From the NCBI GenBank assembly GCA_039199225.1, contig JBCCSZ010000248.1, positions 1-11,817 of the forward strand: a stretch of DNA of 11,817 nt, read 5' to 3'. The translations under genes and the position numbers were made by a program. The DNA is from JBCCSZ01 sp039199225 (GTDB taxonomy: Bacteria; Bacteroidota; Bacteroidia; Chitinophagales; Saprospiraceae). This document shows positions 1-5,154 of this stretch, in pieces. The notes under the pieces were generated by a model. That model ran no database searches, was not told where the DNA came from, and saw only the letters and a list, made by a program, of their open reading frames with translations. The number at the start of each line of letters is the position of its first letter. Position 1 is the first letter of the stretch.

Positions 1-128
1 AAATATTTTATAGAATAAAAAGTATCTATAATTGCTTTAGCTAAAATGCCCTTTCTCGATTCGTTAGATACCTTTTTCAATGGGTAAGGATACGAAAAAA
101 GGAAGCATAAATTAAACAAAAAAACACT

Positions 129-824
129 ATGGTTACCCTCAAGGAATCCCTTTCTTTCATGGCATTCGTTTGCGCATTGTTCTTCTGGATGATGCCTGGT
201 ACAATCGATGCGGCTTGTGTTTACTCGAAGCGTATGGATGCTCAGGAGATGGATATGGGAACGATGCTCATCTGGAGTACTTCTTTAGAGAAAGATAATC
301 AAACCTTTGTTGTACAGAAATCAGTAGATGGTTTGGAGTTTGTAACCGAAGGAATTGTCCGTGGAGCTGGCGATTCAGAAGGGGAGAAGCACTATAGATA
401 CCTCGATTTGTCTGTTGGTCAGTCAAAGGCTTTCTACCGCTTAGTGGACATTGATTCGAAGGGCCTCTACAACATTTCGGAGACGGTGGTTATCAATCGC
501 CAAAACAGCAACGATTTATTGATTACAGAAATGAGCCAGACGGAAACGGATCGATACTTTACGGTGACACTTCAGTCCAATGTCGAAAAGCAGTTGGAAT
601 ACCAAATTATCAATAGCGATAACATTACAGTGCAGAATGGCGCTGCAGAGGTTGTGAAGGGGACAAATGTCCTGGCGATGGACTTGAATGCGCTTGAAAA
701 TGGTCGCTACAAGGTTCTGTTACACTCGGATGTAGAGCAAGAGGAGGTGTTCATCTTCAAGCGCAATACAGATGGAAGTGTGAACAAAACCAACTTTGCC
801 CTCAAGAAAGAAGACAAAAATTAA
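129..824 (+). CDS. Small exported protein with FnIII-like segment and T9SS-sorting-domain-like C-terminus
   Basis: The 231-residue product starts with a signal peptide (hydrophobic core about residues 9-23, likely cleavage near A28/A29). C30 lies next to the cleavage site, but D27 makes a poor lipobox, so a lipoprotein is only a remote alternative. Residues 45-123 (LIWSTSLEKDNQTFVVQKS, then YRLVDIDSKG and VVINR) follow the pattern of the beta-sandwich that usually precedes the T9SS sorting domain in Bacteroidota surface proteins. Residues 130-212 have the strand pattern of a type A sorting domain (VLAMDLNALENGRYKVLL, then VFIFKR). They lack the usual NP motif, and a charged tail of about 19 residues follows the last strand. 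There is no catalytic or adhesive domain between signal peptide and C-terminus, so no function can be assigned. The ATG at 129 is chosen because the signal peptide follows directly. Only weak promoter-like boxes lie upstream (TATAATTG at 27-34, TACCTTTT at 69-76). Confidence 0.8.
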   Translation: MVTLKESLSFMAFVCALFFWMMPGTIDAACVYSKRMDAQEMDMGTMLIWSTSLEKDNQTFVVQKSVDGLEFVTEGIVRGAGDSEGEKHYRYLDLSVGQSKAFYRLVDIDSKGLYNISETVVINRQNSNDLLITEMSQTETDRYFTVTLQSNVEKQLEYQIINSDNITVQNGAAEVVKGTNVLAMDLNALENGRYKVLLHSDVEQEEVFIFKRNTDGSVNKTNFALKKEDKN

Positions 825-903
825 CATAAAGATATTTAGGTGGTCGAGCGAAAAGAGGAAGAATAGGAAAGACTTGGTTATGTATTTTCATGGTTATGTT
901 GTT

Positions 904-941
904 GTGTCATCCCGATGATGTTCGAGATGGCACTTTTTTTT
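904..941 (+). terminator. Rho-independent-type terminator
   Basis: An 8-bp stem (GTGTCATC at 904-911 with GATGGCAC at 926-933, one G-T wobble, 14-nt loop) is followed directly by eight T residues at 934-941. It lies 80 bp past the stop of the exported-protein gene ending at 824 and just before the promoter box of the next gene, so it probably separates the two transcripts. The stem is modest and the loop long, hence moderate confidence. Confidence 0.5.
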
Positions 942-956
942 GGAGTCATTTTTGAA

Positions 957-964
957 TATTTTTG
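957..964 (+). promoter_or_regulatory. Bacteroidota -7 promoter box (TATTTTTG)
   Basis: TATTTTTG is an exact match to the Bacteroidota -7 consensus TAnnTTTG and lies 29 bp upstream of the ATG at 994, giving a predicted leader of about 20-25 nt. The only TTTG upstream (939-942) is 14 bp away, shorter than the usual spacing of about 17-23, and overlaps the T-tract of the preceding terminator. The -33 element is therefore uncertain. Confidence 0.45.
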
Positions 965-993
965 CATACATCAAAATTCAAATCGAACAAAAT

Positions 994-1377
994 ATGAGAA
1001 ACTTATTGATCTTAGCTTTCCTCGCTTTCGTGAGCGTTTCCAACGCCCAGATCTATGTCAACAAAGTCAACATCAACGATCGCGATCTACAATATGTAGA
1101 GGTCTGGGAAAAGTATGACAATGATAAGAAGCGTTTCATGGGCTTATTGGATTATGGTCAGTATGATGATCGTAAGAATGATAAGGATGGGAAAATGCTG
1201 CGCATCACCAATGAAGAGGGCTTGGCCATCGAATTCAATGGCATCGTCCACGTGCTCAATTTCATGTATCGGAATGGCTGGGAAGTCATGCACGTAAAGG
1301 CGGTAGACAACTACGAGTCTTTCATTATGAAACGCAAAGATCCGTTCGAAATTCAGATTTCTGGTTCTGAGAACTAA
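994..1377 (+). CDS. Small secreted protein, DUF4177-like C-terminal pattern, function unknown
   Basis: The 127-residue product begins with a textbook signal peptide (MRNLLILAFLAFVSVSNAQ, cleavage after A18, giving a mature N-terminal Q). The reading frame is open back to an ATG at 940, but that would put 18 mostly polar residues before the signal peptide and would start upstream of the promoter box at 957-964, so 994 is preferred. The mature protein has a conserved-looking core: NINDRDLQYVEVW (27-39), FMGLLDYGQ (48-56) and a C-terminal VLNFMYRNGWEVMHV followed by FIMKRK (87-115). The 'LN..GWE...v....fimKR' end recalls DUF4177 and small secreted Flavobacteria/Saprospiria proteins with a DYGQ motif. 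No catalytic residues are evident. Periplasmic or extracellular location is inferred from the signal peptide. It appears monocistronic, with its own promoter box and a convergent neighbour. Confidence 0.8.
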   Translation: MRNLLILAFLAFVSVSNAQIYVNKVNINDRDLQYVEVWEKYDNDKKRFMGLLDYGQYDDRKNDKDGKMLRITNEEGLAIEFNGIVHVLNFMYRNGWEVMHVKAVDNYESFIMKRKDPFEIQISGSEN

Positions 1378-1451
1378 GTGAATCTATCAAGTATACAGAG
1401 TCCCTTTTGAAGTGTTGGCGATCAAAAGCCACCCTGCAGATTGGGAGGGCA

Positions 1452-1487
1452 GGGCAGGGCGTTTATCTGTAAGGTATCGCGCTGCCC
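1452..1487 (+). terminator. Possible terminator hairpin between convergent genes
   Basis: GGGCAG (1452-1457) can pair with CTGCCC (1482-1487) across a 24-nt loop that can form further G-C pairs. The weak T-rich stretch TTGTTTTA follows at 1493-1500. The 5' arm lies in a short direct repeat (GGGCA GGGCA GGGC, 1447-1459). It sits in the 146-bp gap between the stop at 1377 and the convergent SGNH-hydrolase gene. The long loop and interrupted T-tract make this weak. Confidence 0.25.
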
Positions 1488-1523
1488 AGCTATTGTTTTA
1501 GTCTGCACGACCTGCAGAGCCTT

Positions 1524-2456
1524 TCAAGGAACTACTTCTCGAATTTTTCGATCTATCTTTTTCGAAATTTTTCGAAAGCCCGCATTCTTTGGGTGCAATT
1601 CATCTTTCCAGCTTCTCGAACTCTTAAGCGTACCTCTTAAATCCACATGGTGAACCCGCTCATATTGGGCTGTCACTTCGAATAACTTCTCATTGAAACC
1701 GTCAATCAAAGATCGAGCGATCTCTCTTTTAAGCTTTTTTTGGGTGATGTCCAGGGACTTCATAGGCTTACCCAGCCATTTGTCTGATTTGGGCAGCACA
1801 TAATCGTAACCGTGGCAAATGATCTGCAGCTTGGGAAACTCCCTGGTGAGATTGGCAAACATACTGTTGAAAGTCAAGCCCAACGCTTCGATGGACTGGT
1901 GGTATTCTTGGGTGAGATAATCTTTGGGGGAGCGATTGGGGTCGTAAGGCAAAATGAGTTGCTTGGCATTTCCTTCAAACAACATATCGTTGCCTCCTCC
2001 ACTGATGAGGAAGACCTCCGGCTTTTCAGCTCGAATGGCCCGAATGTATTCCATCTCGCGAAAGATGTTCGACAGCCAGTCACCACCGTAGCCGAGCGAA
2101 TAAATCGCATAGTCCCTTTTCTTGTTGAGGTTGTCGATGATGTCTTTCAAAAACAATGGATATTGAAACCAGGAATCACCTTCGGAGACAATCCGGATAC
2201 CCGAAAAACGCTTCTTTAACTTCTGTCTGTATTTTTTCTGCCTTTTTCTGCGGCTGCGTTTATTCAGCGTACCCAGCAATCCCTTGGTAGCGCGCGACTG
2301 TCCTTTGATGCGCCCGGTCTTGGTCCTGAAGGCAATGTCGAAAGCAGAAGAAGCATCCGAATCGATTTCCAAATAATTCAACAACTCTTCATCGTCGAGA
2401 TCGAGGTTTTCGATCATTTCTACCAACTGTAGTTTACTGATTTTTCGCTGTGCCAT
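1524..2456 (-). CDS. SGNH/GDSL-family hydrolase, apparently cytoplasmic
   Basis: The 310-residue product has the conserved blocks of the SGNH hydrolase superfamily in order. Block I is EGDSWFQYP (nucleophile Ser95). Block II is the glycine in SLGYGGDWL (about 120-128). Block III is ISGGGNDM (oxyanion Asn156). Block V is DELHP (Asp285 and His288 of the catalytic triad). Members are esterases, lipases, acyl-transferases or carbohydrate deacetylases; the substrate cannot be read from the sequence. The GDSWF.YP form, with Trp and Tyr-Pro after the nucleophile, is seen in uncharacterised bacterial members. There is no signal peptide. Instead residues 1-90 form an acidic, helical-looking N-terminus (LVEMIENLDLDDEELLNYLE) followed by a strongly basic stretch at 66-83 (KRSRRKRQKKYRQKLKKR). 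This extension is unusual for a GDSL enzyme. The ATG at 2456 is 69 bp from the divergent start at 2526. Confidence 0.85.
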   Translation of the reverse strand: MAQRKISKLQLVEMIENLDLDDEELLNYLEIDSDASSAFDIAFRTKTGRIKGQSRATKGLLGTLNKRSRRKRQKKYRQKLKKRFSGIRIVSEGDSWFQYPLFLKDIIDNLNKKRDYAIYSLGYGGDWLSNIFREMEYIRAIRAEKPEVFLISGGGNDMLFEGNAKQLILPYDPNRSPKDYLTQEYHQSIEALGLTFNSMFANLTREFPKLQIICHGYDYVLPKSDKWLGKPMKSLDITQKKLKREIARSLIDGFNEKLFEVTAQYERVHHVDLRGTLKSSRSWKDELHPKNAGFRKISKKIDRKIREVVP

Positions 2457-2478
2457 GAGGTGTGTTTGATAGCTGACT

Positions 2479-2486
2479 TAAATGTA
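2479..2486 (-). promoter_or_regulatory. Probable -7 box for the SGNH hydrolase (TACATTTA)
   Basis: Read on the - strand, TACATTTA differs from TAnnTTTG only at the last base. It lies 22 bp upstream of the ATG at 2456, so the leader would be roughly 15 nt. No TTG at the normal -33 spacing is visible. It shares the 69-bp divergent region with the + strand box at 2510-2517. Confidence 0.35.
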
Positions 2487-2509
2487 GTCAAATTATGAAC
2501 AACATTGCT

Positions 2510-2517
2510 TACATTTG
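2510..2517 (+). promoter_or_regulatory. -7 promoter box (TACATTTG) directly upstream of the TIP30-like gene
   Basis: This is an exact match to TAnnTTTG, ending 8 bp before the ATG at 2526. Transcription would begin at or within a few bases of the start codon, suggesting a leaderless or near-leaderless mRNA. No clear TTG at -33 is present. The box also argues against the upstream in-frame TTG at 2505 being the translation start. Confidence 0.45.
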
Positions 2518-2525
2518 CGCCCAAT

Positions 2526-3236
2526 ATGGATGTGCAAATCACAAAAGGAGAAAAAACAGCTCTGCTATTCGGTGCAAGCGGCTTGGTCGGCGGTCACTGC
2601 CTAGATTTTCTGCTTTCTTCTGCCGCCTATCATAAGGTAGTAACCTTTGTCCGCAAACCTTTGCAAATTCAAAACGCTAAGCTCGTTCAGCACAAAATTG
2701 ATTTTGATAATTTACCTGATTATCAACACCTTATAAAAGGAGATGATCTTTTTTGTTGTTTGGGAACTACCTTGGCCAAAGCAGGCAGCCGAGAGGCTTT
2801 TCAAAAAGTTGATTATACCTACATTTACGAGATTGCCAAGTTAGGGGCCGCCAATAAAGTCAACCAATTTTTATTAATTTCTTCGGTAGGAGCGGATCCC
2901 GATTCGCTTTTTTTCTACAACCAGGTAAAAGGAAAAACAGAACTGGCTGTCAAAAAGCAAAAGTATTGGTCCATACACATTTTTCAACCCTCTGTGCTGC
3001 TGGGAGAGCGCAATGAGAATCGTTGGGGGGAGGCCATCGCCGGCCGCATTGGAAAAGTACTGGACAACATCAGCGGTGGACTACTGTCGAAATATCGCCC
3101 CGTCGAGGCCGATGTCGTCGCCAAAGCAATGGTCAACGCCGCCCAAGGTCTACAAGGAGGCTTACACATTTACCCCTCCCACCATCTACAAAAAATGGCC
3201 GAAGAAGAAGACAAAAAACGAAAACGCCTAAGCTAA
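2526..3236 (+). CDS. Atypical short-chain dehydrogenase, TIP30/HTATIP2-like NAD(P)-binding protein
   Basis: From the ATG at 2526 the product is 236 residues. The Rossmann nucleotide-binding motif GASGLVGG is at 16-23, just after a beta strand (TALLFG). A segment typical of the family (DLFCCLGTTLAKAGS, 74-88, then FQKVDYTY) follows. The SDR catalytic pair is in YNQVKGK (Tyr131, Lys135) with Ser119/Ser120 in LLISSVGAD, and FQPSVLLGER (153-162) is the post-catalytic strand. This matches the atypical SDR group around human TIP30/HTATIP2. Bacterial members are annotated as oxidoreductases or NAD-dependent epimerase-like proteins, and their substrates are mostly unknown. The C-terminus is very basic and acidic (EEEDKKRKRLS). 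A start at TTG 2505 would overlap the promoter box at 2510-2517, so ATG 2526 is chosen. It may be co-transcribed with gldC, which lies 126 bp downstream with no promoter box visible between. Confidence 0.85.
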   Translation: MDVQITKGEKTALLFGASGLVGGHCLDFLLSSAAYHKVVTFVRKPLQIQNAKLVQHKIDFDNLPDYQHLIKGDDLFCCLGTTLAKAGSREAFQKVDYTYIYEIAKLGAANKVNQFLLISSVGADPDSLFFYNQVKGKTELAVKKQKYWSIHIFQPSVLLGERNENRWGEAIAGRIGKVLDNISGGLLSKYRPVEADVVAKAMVNAAQGLQGGLHIYPSHHLQKMAEEEDKKRKRLS

Positions 3237-3248
3237 CCCACCAAATCC

Positions 3249-3376
3249 CCGATCACAAAATCACTAAACCACTGATCACAAAACCACCAAACCAAAAAAC
3301 CACCGATCACAAAATCACTAAACCACGAAATCACCGATCACCAAACCACCAAACCAAAAAATATGTCCGAGATCAC
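3249..3376 (+). repeat. A/C-rich higher-order tandem repeat running into gldC
   Basis: The stretch has almost no G or T on the + strand and contains five GATCAC cores at 3251, 3274, 3305, 3336 and 3371. It is organised as A-B-A-B. The A unit (23 bp, CCGATCACAAAATCACTAAA then CCA) occurs identically at 3249-3271 and 3303-3325. The B unit (26 bp, from GATCAC to a run of six A) occurs at 3274-3299 and 3336-3361 with one mismatch. The two AB blocks are offset by 54 and 62 bp because of an 8-bp insertion near 3326-3333. The fifth core, GATCACAAAA at 3371-3380, lies inside codons 3-6 of gldC. Only simple-sequence behaviour is seen: no hairpin and no promoter box. The transcript would have an unstructured A/C-rich leader before gldC. 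Confidence 0.85.
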
Positions 3377-3710
3377 AAAAACATCAACCATCAACATCCA
3401 AGTAAGCCTGGATGAAGAGCGCATGCCAATTGAAATCAAATGGAAGGCCGAAGAAAGCCCAACGGGCAAGGAGCAAGCCTGCAAAGCCATGTTGTTGTCG
3501 TTGTTCGACGAAGAGACCAAGGATACTTTCAAAATTGACTTATGGACCAAAGAGATGCAGGTCATCGAAATGGATCGCTTTTTCTATCAAACCCTAAAAG
3601 CACTGGGAGATACTTATTTTCGAGCGACCCAAAATAAGCCACTGGCCAACGACATGCAGCGTTTCGCGCAATACTTTGGAGAAAGTACAGAAATCATCCC
3701 CAAGCAGTAG
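3363..3710 (+). CDS. gldC: Gliding motility protein GldC
   Basis: The 115-residue product aligns by eye along its full length with GldC, a small soluble protein of about 110 residues. Recognisable features are an N-terminal strand with VSLDEERMPIEIKWKAEES (14-32), KAMLLSLFDEETKDTFKIDLW (41-61), the WTKEMQVIEMDRFFYQTL segment (61-78) and ADTY/ATGD-like GDTYFRATQ (82-90). There is no signal peptide or membrane segment, so it is cytoplasmic. In Flavobacterium johnsoniae gldC is next to gldB and its loss reduces colony spreading; its biochemical role is unknown. Here gldB is not adjacent; the upstream neighbour is a TIP30-like dehydrogenase. The ATG at 3363 immediately follows the A/C repeat, whose last core lies within the first codons (MSEITKTS). 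The gene is convergent with aroC, 43 bp away. Confidence 0.92.
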   Translation: MSEITKTSTINIQVSLDEERMPIEIKWKAEESPTGKEQACKAMLLSLFDEETKDTFKIDLWTKEMQVIEMDRFFYQTLKALGDTYFRATQNKPLANDMQRFAQYFGESTEIIPKQ

Positions 3711-3753
3711 GGCTATATGTCTTGTGTAGCAGTAGGCTAGTCCCAAGAGCGGT

Positions 3754-4839
3754 CTAGGCTTGCAGGCGGTCGCCCCGACGGCGCAGCAGAAAGTCGGCAA
3801 GCACCAATGCAGCCATAGCTTCTACGATGGGGACAGCACGGGGTACAACGCAGGGGTCGTGCCTGCCTTTTCCGACTACAGCGACCTCCTCTCCCTCGGT
3901 ATTGACCGACTGTTGCTCGGGAACAATGGTCGCCACTGGCTTGAAGGCAACGCTGAAGTAAATGTCCATTCCATTGGAAATACCACCTTGGATGCCGCCA
4001 GAAAAGTTGGTTTTGGTGCGGATTTCATCGTTTTCTTTGACAAAAACATCATTGTGCTCCGACCCCCTCATGCGTACGCCCTCGAAGCCTGAGCCGTATT
4101 CAAAACCCTTGCAGGCATTGATGCTCAACATGGCCTTTCCCAGTTCCGCATGAAGCTTGTCGAAAGCAGGCTCACCCAAGCCGGCTGGACAGCCGCTGAT
4201 CACTGCCTTCACAACGCCACCAATGGTATCTCCGGCCTTGCGGACTTCCTTGATGTGCGCAATCATCCGTTCGGCCATCTCGGGCTCTGGACAACGCACA
4301 ATATTGGATTCGACCAAGGAGAGGTCTAATTCCTGGTAGCTCTTTTCCACCTTCAAGGCCCCCACCTGATTGACAAATGCCTGCACCTGGATGCCCTCTT
4401 TTCTAAGAAACAGCTTGGCGATGGCACCTGCTGCAACCCGGGCGGCTGTTTCCCGAGCAGAGGAACGACCACCGCCTCGGTAGTCCCTCAGACCATACTT
4501 ATTGTGGTAAGTAAAATCGGCATGTGACGGCCGGAATTTATCCGCAATATGACTGTAGTCCTTGGATTTGGCATCTTTATTCATAATGATCATGCCGATG
4601 GGCGTGCCTGTGGTTTTCCCTTCGAAGATGCCTGATAAAATTTGCACCTGATCCCCCTCTTTTCGCTGGGTAACGATGTTTGATTGCCCCGGTCTACGTC
4701 GAGCCATCTCTGACTGAAGAAAGGCTTCGTCTACTTCCAGACCAGCTGGGCAGCCGTCGATAATGACCCCCAGCCCCTTGCCGTGCGATTCGCCAAAGGT
4801 GCTGATTTTGAAGTGTTGTCCGTATGAATTTCCAGCCAA
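3754..4839 (-). CDS. aroC: Chorismate synthase (TTG start)
   Basis: The 361-residue product is chorismate synthase (EC 4.2.3.5), the last step of the shikimate pathway. It converts 5-enolpyruvylshikimate-3-phosphate to chorismate with reduced FMN in the cytoplasm. All three family signatures are present: FGESHGKGLGVIIDGCPAG (15-33), the long block RPSHADFTYHNKYG through YRGGGRSSARETAARVAAGA (103-139), and FSGGIQGGISNGMDI (279-293). Conserved catalytic positions are His19, His106 and Asp328 in GRHDPCVVPRAVP. Length is normal for the family. The start is TTG at 4839-4837: it encodes the family's usual MAGNSYG N-terminus. The in-frame codons upstream are six sense codons without ATG or GTG, then a stop (TGA on the - strand, 4860-4858). 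No clear promoter box lies upstream; TTATTTTG on the - strand at 4888-4881 is a near match. An imperfect hairpin overlaps the stop codon, shared with convergent gldC. Confidence 0.97.
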   Translation of the reverse strand: MAGNSYGQHFKISTFGESHGKGLGVIIDGCPAGLEVDEAFLQSEMARRRPGQSNIVTQRKEGDQVQILSGIFEGKTTGTPIGMIIMNKDAKSKDYSHIADKFRPSHADFTYHNKYGLRDYRGGGRSSARETAARVAAGAIAKLFLRKEGIQVQAFVNQVGALKVEKSYQELDLSLVESNIVRCPEPEMAERMIAHIKEVRKAGDTIGGVVKAVISGCPAGLGEPAFDKLHAELGKAMLSINACKGFEYGSGFEGVRMRGSEHNDVFVKENDEIRTKTNFSGGIQGGISNGMDIYFSVAFKPVATIVPEQQSVNTEGEEVAVVGKGRHDPCVVPRAVPIVEAMAALVLADFLLRRRGDRLQA

Positions 4840-5154
4840 GGTTCTATGCTTTTGTGGTCAAATAGGTTCTATGAAGCCGCCAAAATAAGGATTTTTAGAC
4901 AGCTTGGAAAGGGACTCCGTTCGAAGTGTCGCAGCTTGTCTGATCGCTGGTCGAATATCCGGATCAACAGCCTCCTCTCAATTGCTTACCTACTCCCTCG
5001 GATAAGAATTCCACTTGAAGGCAAATAATTGACGCTCAATCGGAACTCATTGCCGATTTCAGTGTTTTATCACTTGGTAAAGCATCGTGTTTCTAAAAAT
5101 AACCGATTTTTACCCTTTCCCTTACGTAATACTTACAGAAAAACTTGAGCGATC
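4840..5154. other. Divergent intergenic region between aroC and mutS2
   Basis: These 315 bp must hold the promoters of both aroC (-) and mutS2 (+), but no perfect TAnnTTTG box is visible on either strand. What can be seen: a near match to the -7 box for aroC (TTATTTTG, - strand, 4888-4881); a 6-bp inverted repeat AATCGG/CCGATT with a 9-nt loop (5038-5058), with CCGATTTT recurring at 5103-5110; and an 8-bp palindrome TTACGTAA (5122-5129), 25 bp before the mutS2 ATG. A 60-codon open frame at 4846-5028 shows no family features and was not accepted as a gene. Confidence 0.6.

Noticed and set aside
940..993. Upstream ATG extending the 127-residue secreted protein by 18 residues
   Set aside because: It would place polar residues before a canonical signal peptide and lies upstream of the TATTTTTG promoter box.
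1447..1459. GGGCA direct repeat as a possible mobile-element scar or phase-variable tract
   Set aside because: Only two and a half copies, with no flanking inverted repeats or target duplication; most likely part of the hairpin or chance.
1812..2219. 135-codon + strand frame opposite the SGNH hydrolase
   Set aside because: The opposite strand encodes all SGNH catalytic blocks in order; this frame has no family features.
3023..3415. 130-codon + strand frame reading through the end of the TIP30-like gene and the A/C repeat
   Set aside because: It is out of frame with the SDR gene. The HKITKP-like peptide repeat is simply the translation of the intergenic DNA repeat, and the frame also overlaps the start of gldC.
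3734..3760. Imperfect inverted repeat (AGGCTAGTCC/GGTCTAGGCT) between gldC and aroC, considered as a bidirectional terminator
   Set aside because: Two of ten pairs mismatch and there is no T-tract on either side; it also overlaps the aroC stop codon.
4846..5028. 60-codon open frame on the + strand in the aroC-mutS2 gap
   Set aside because: The composition (many Arg, Ser, Leu, Ile) shows no signal peptide, motif or family resemblance, and it lies where divergent promoters are expected.
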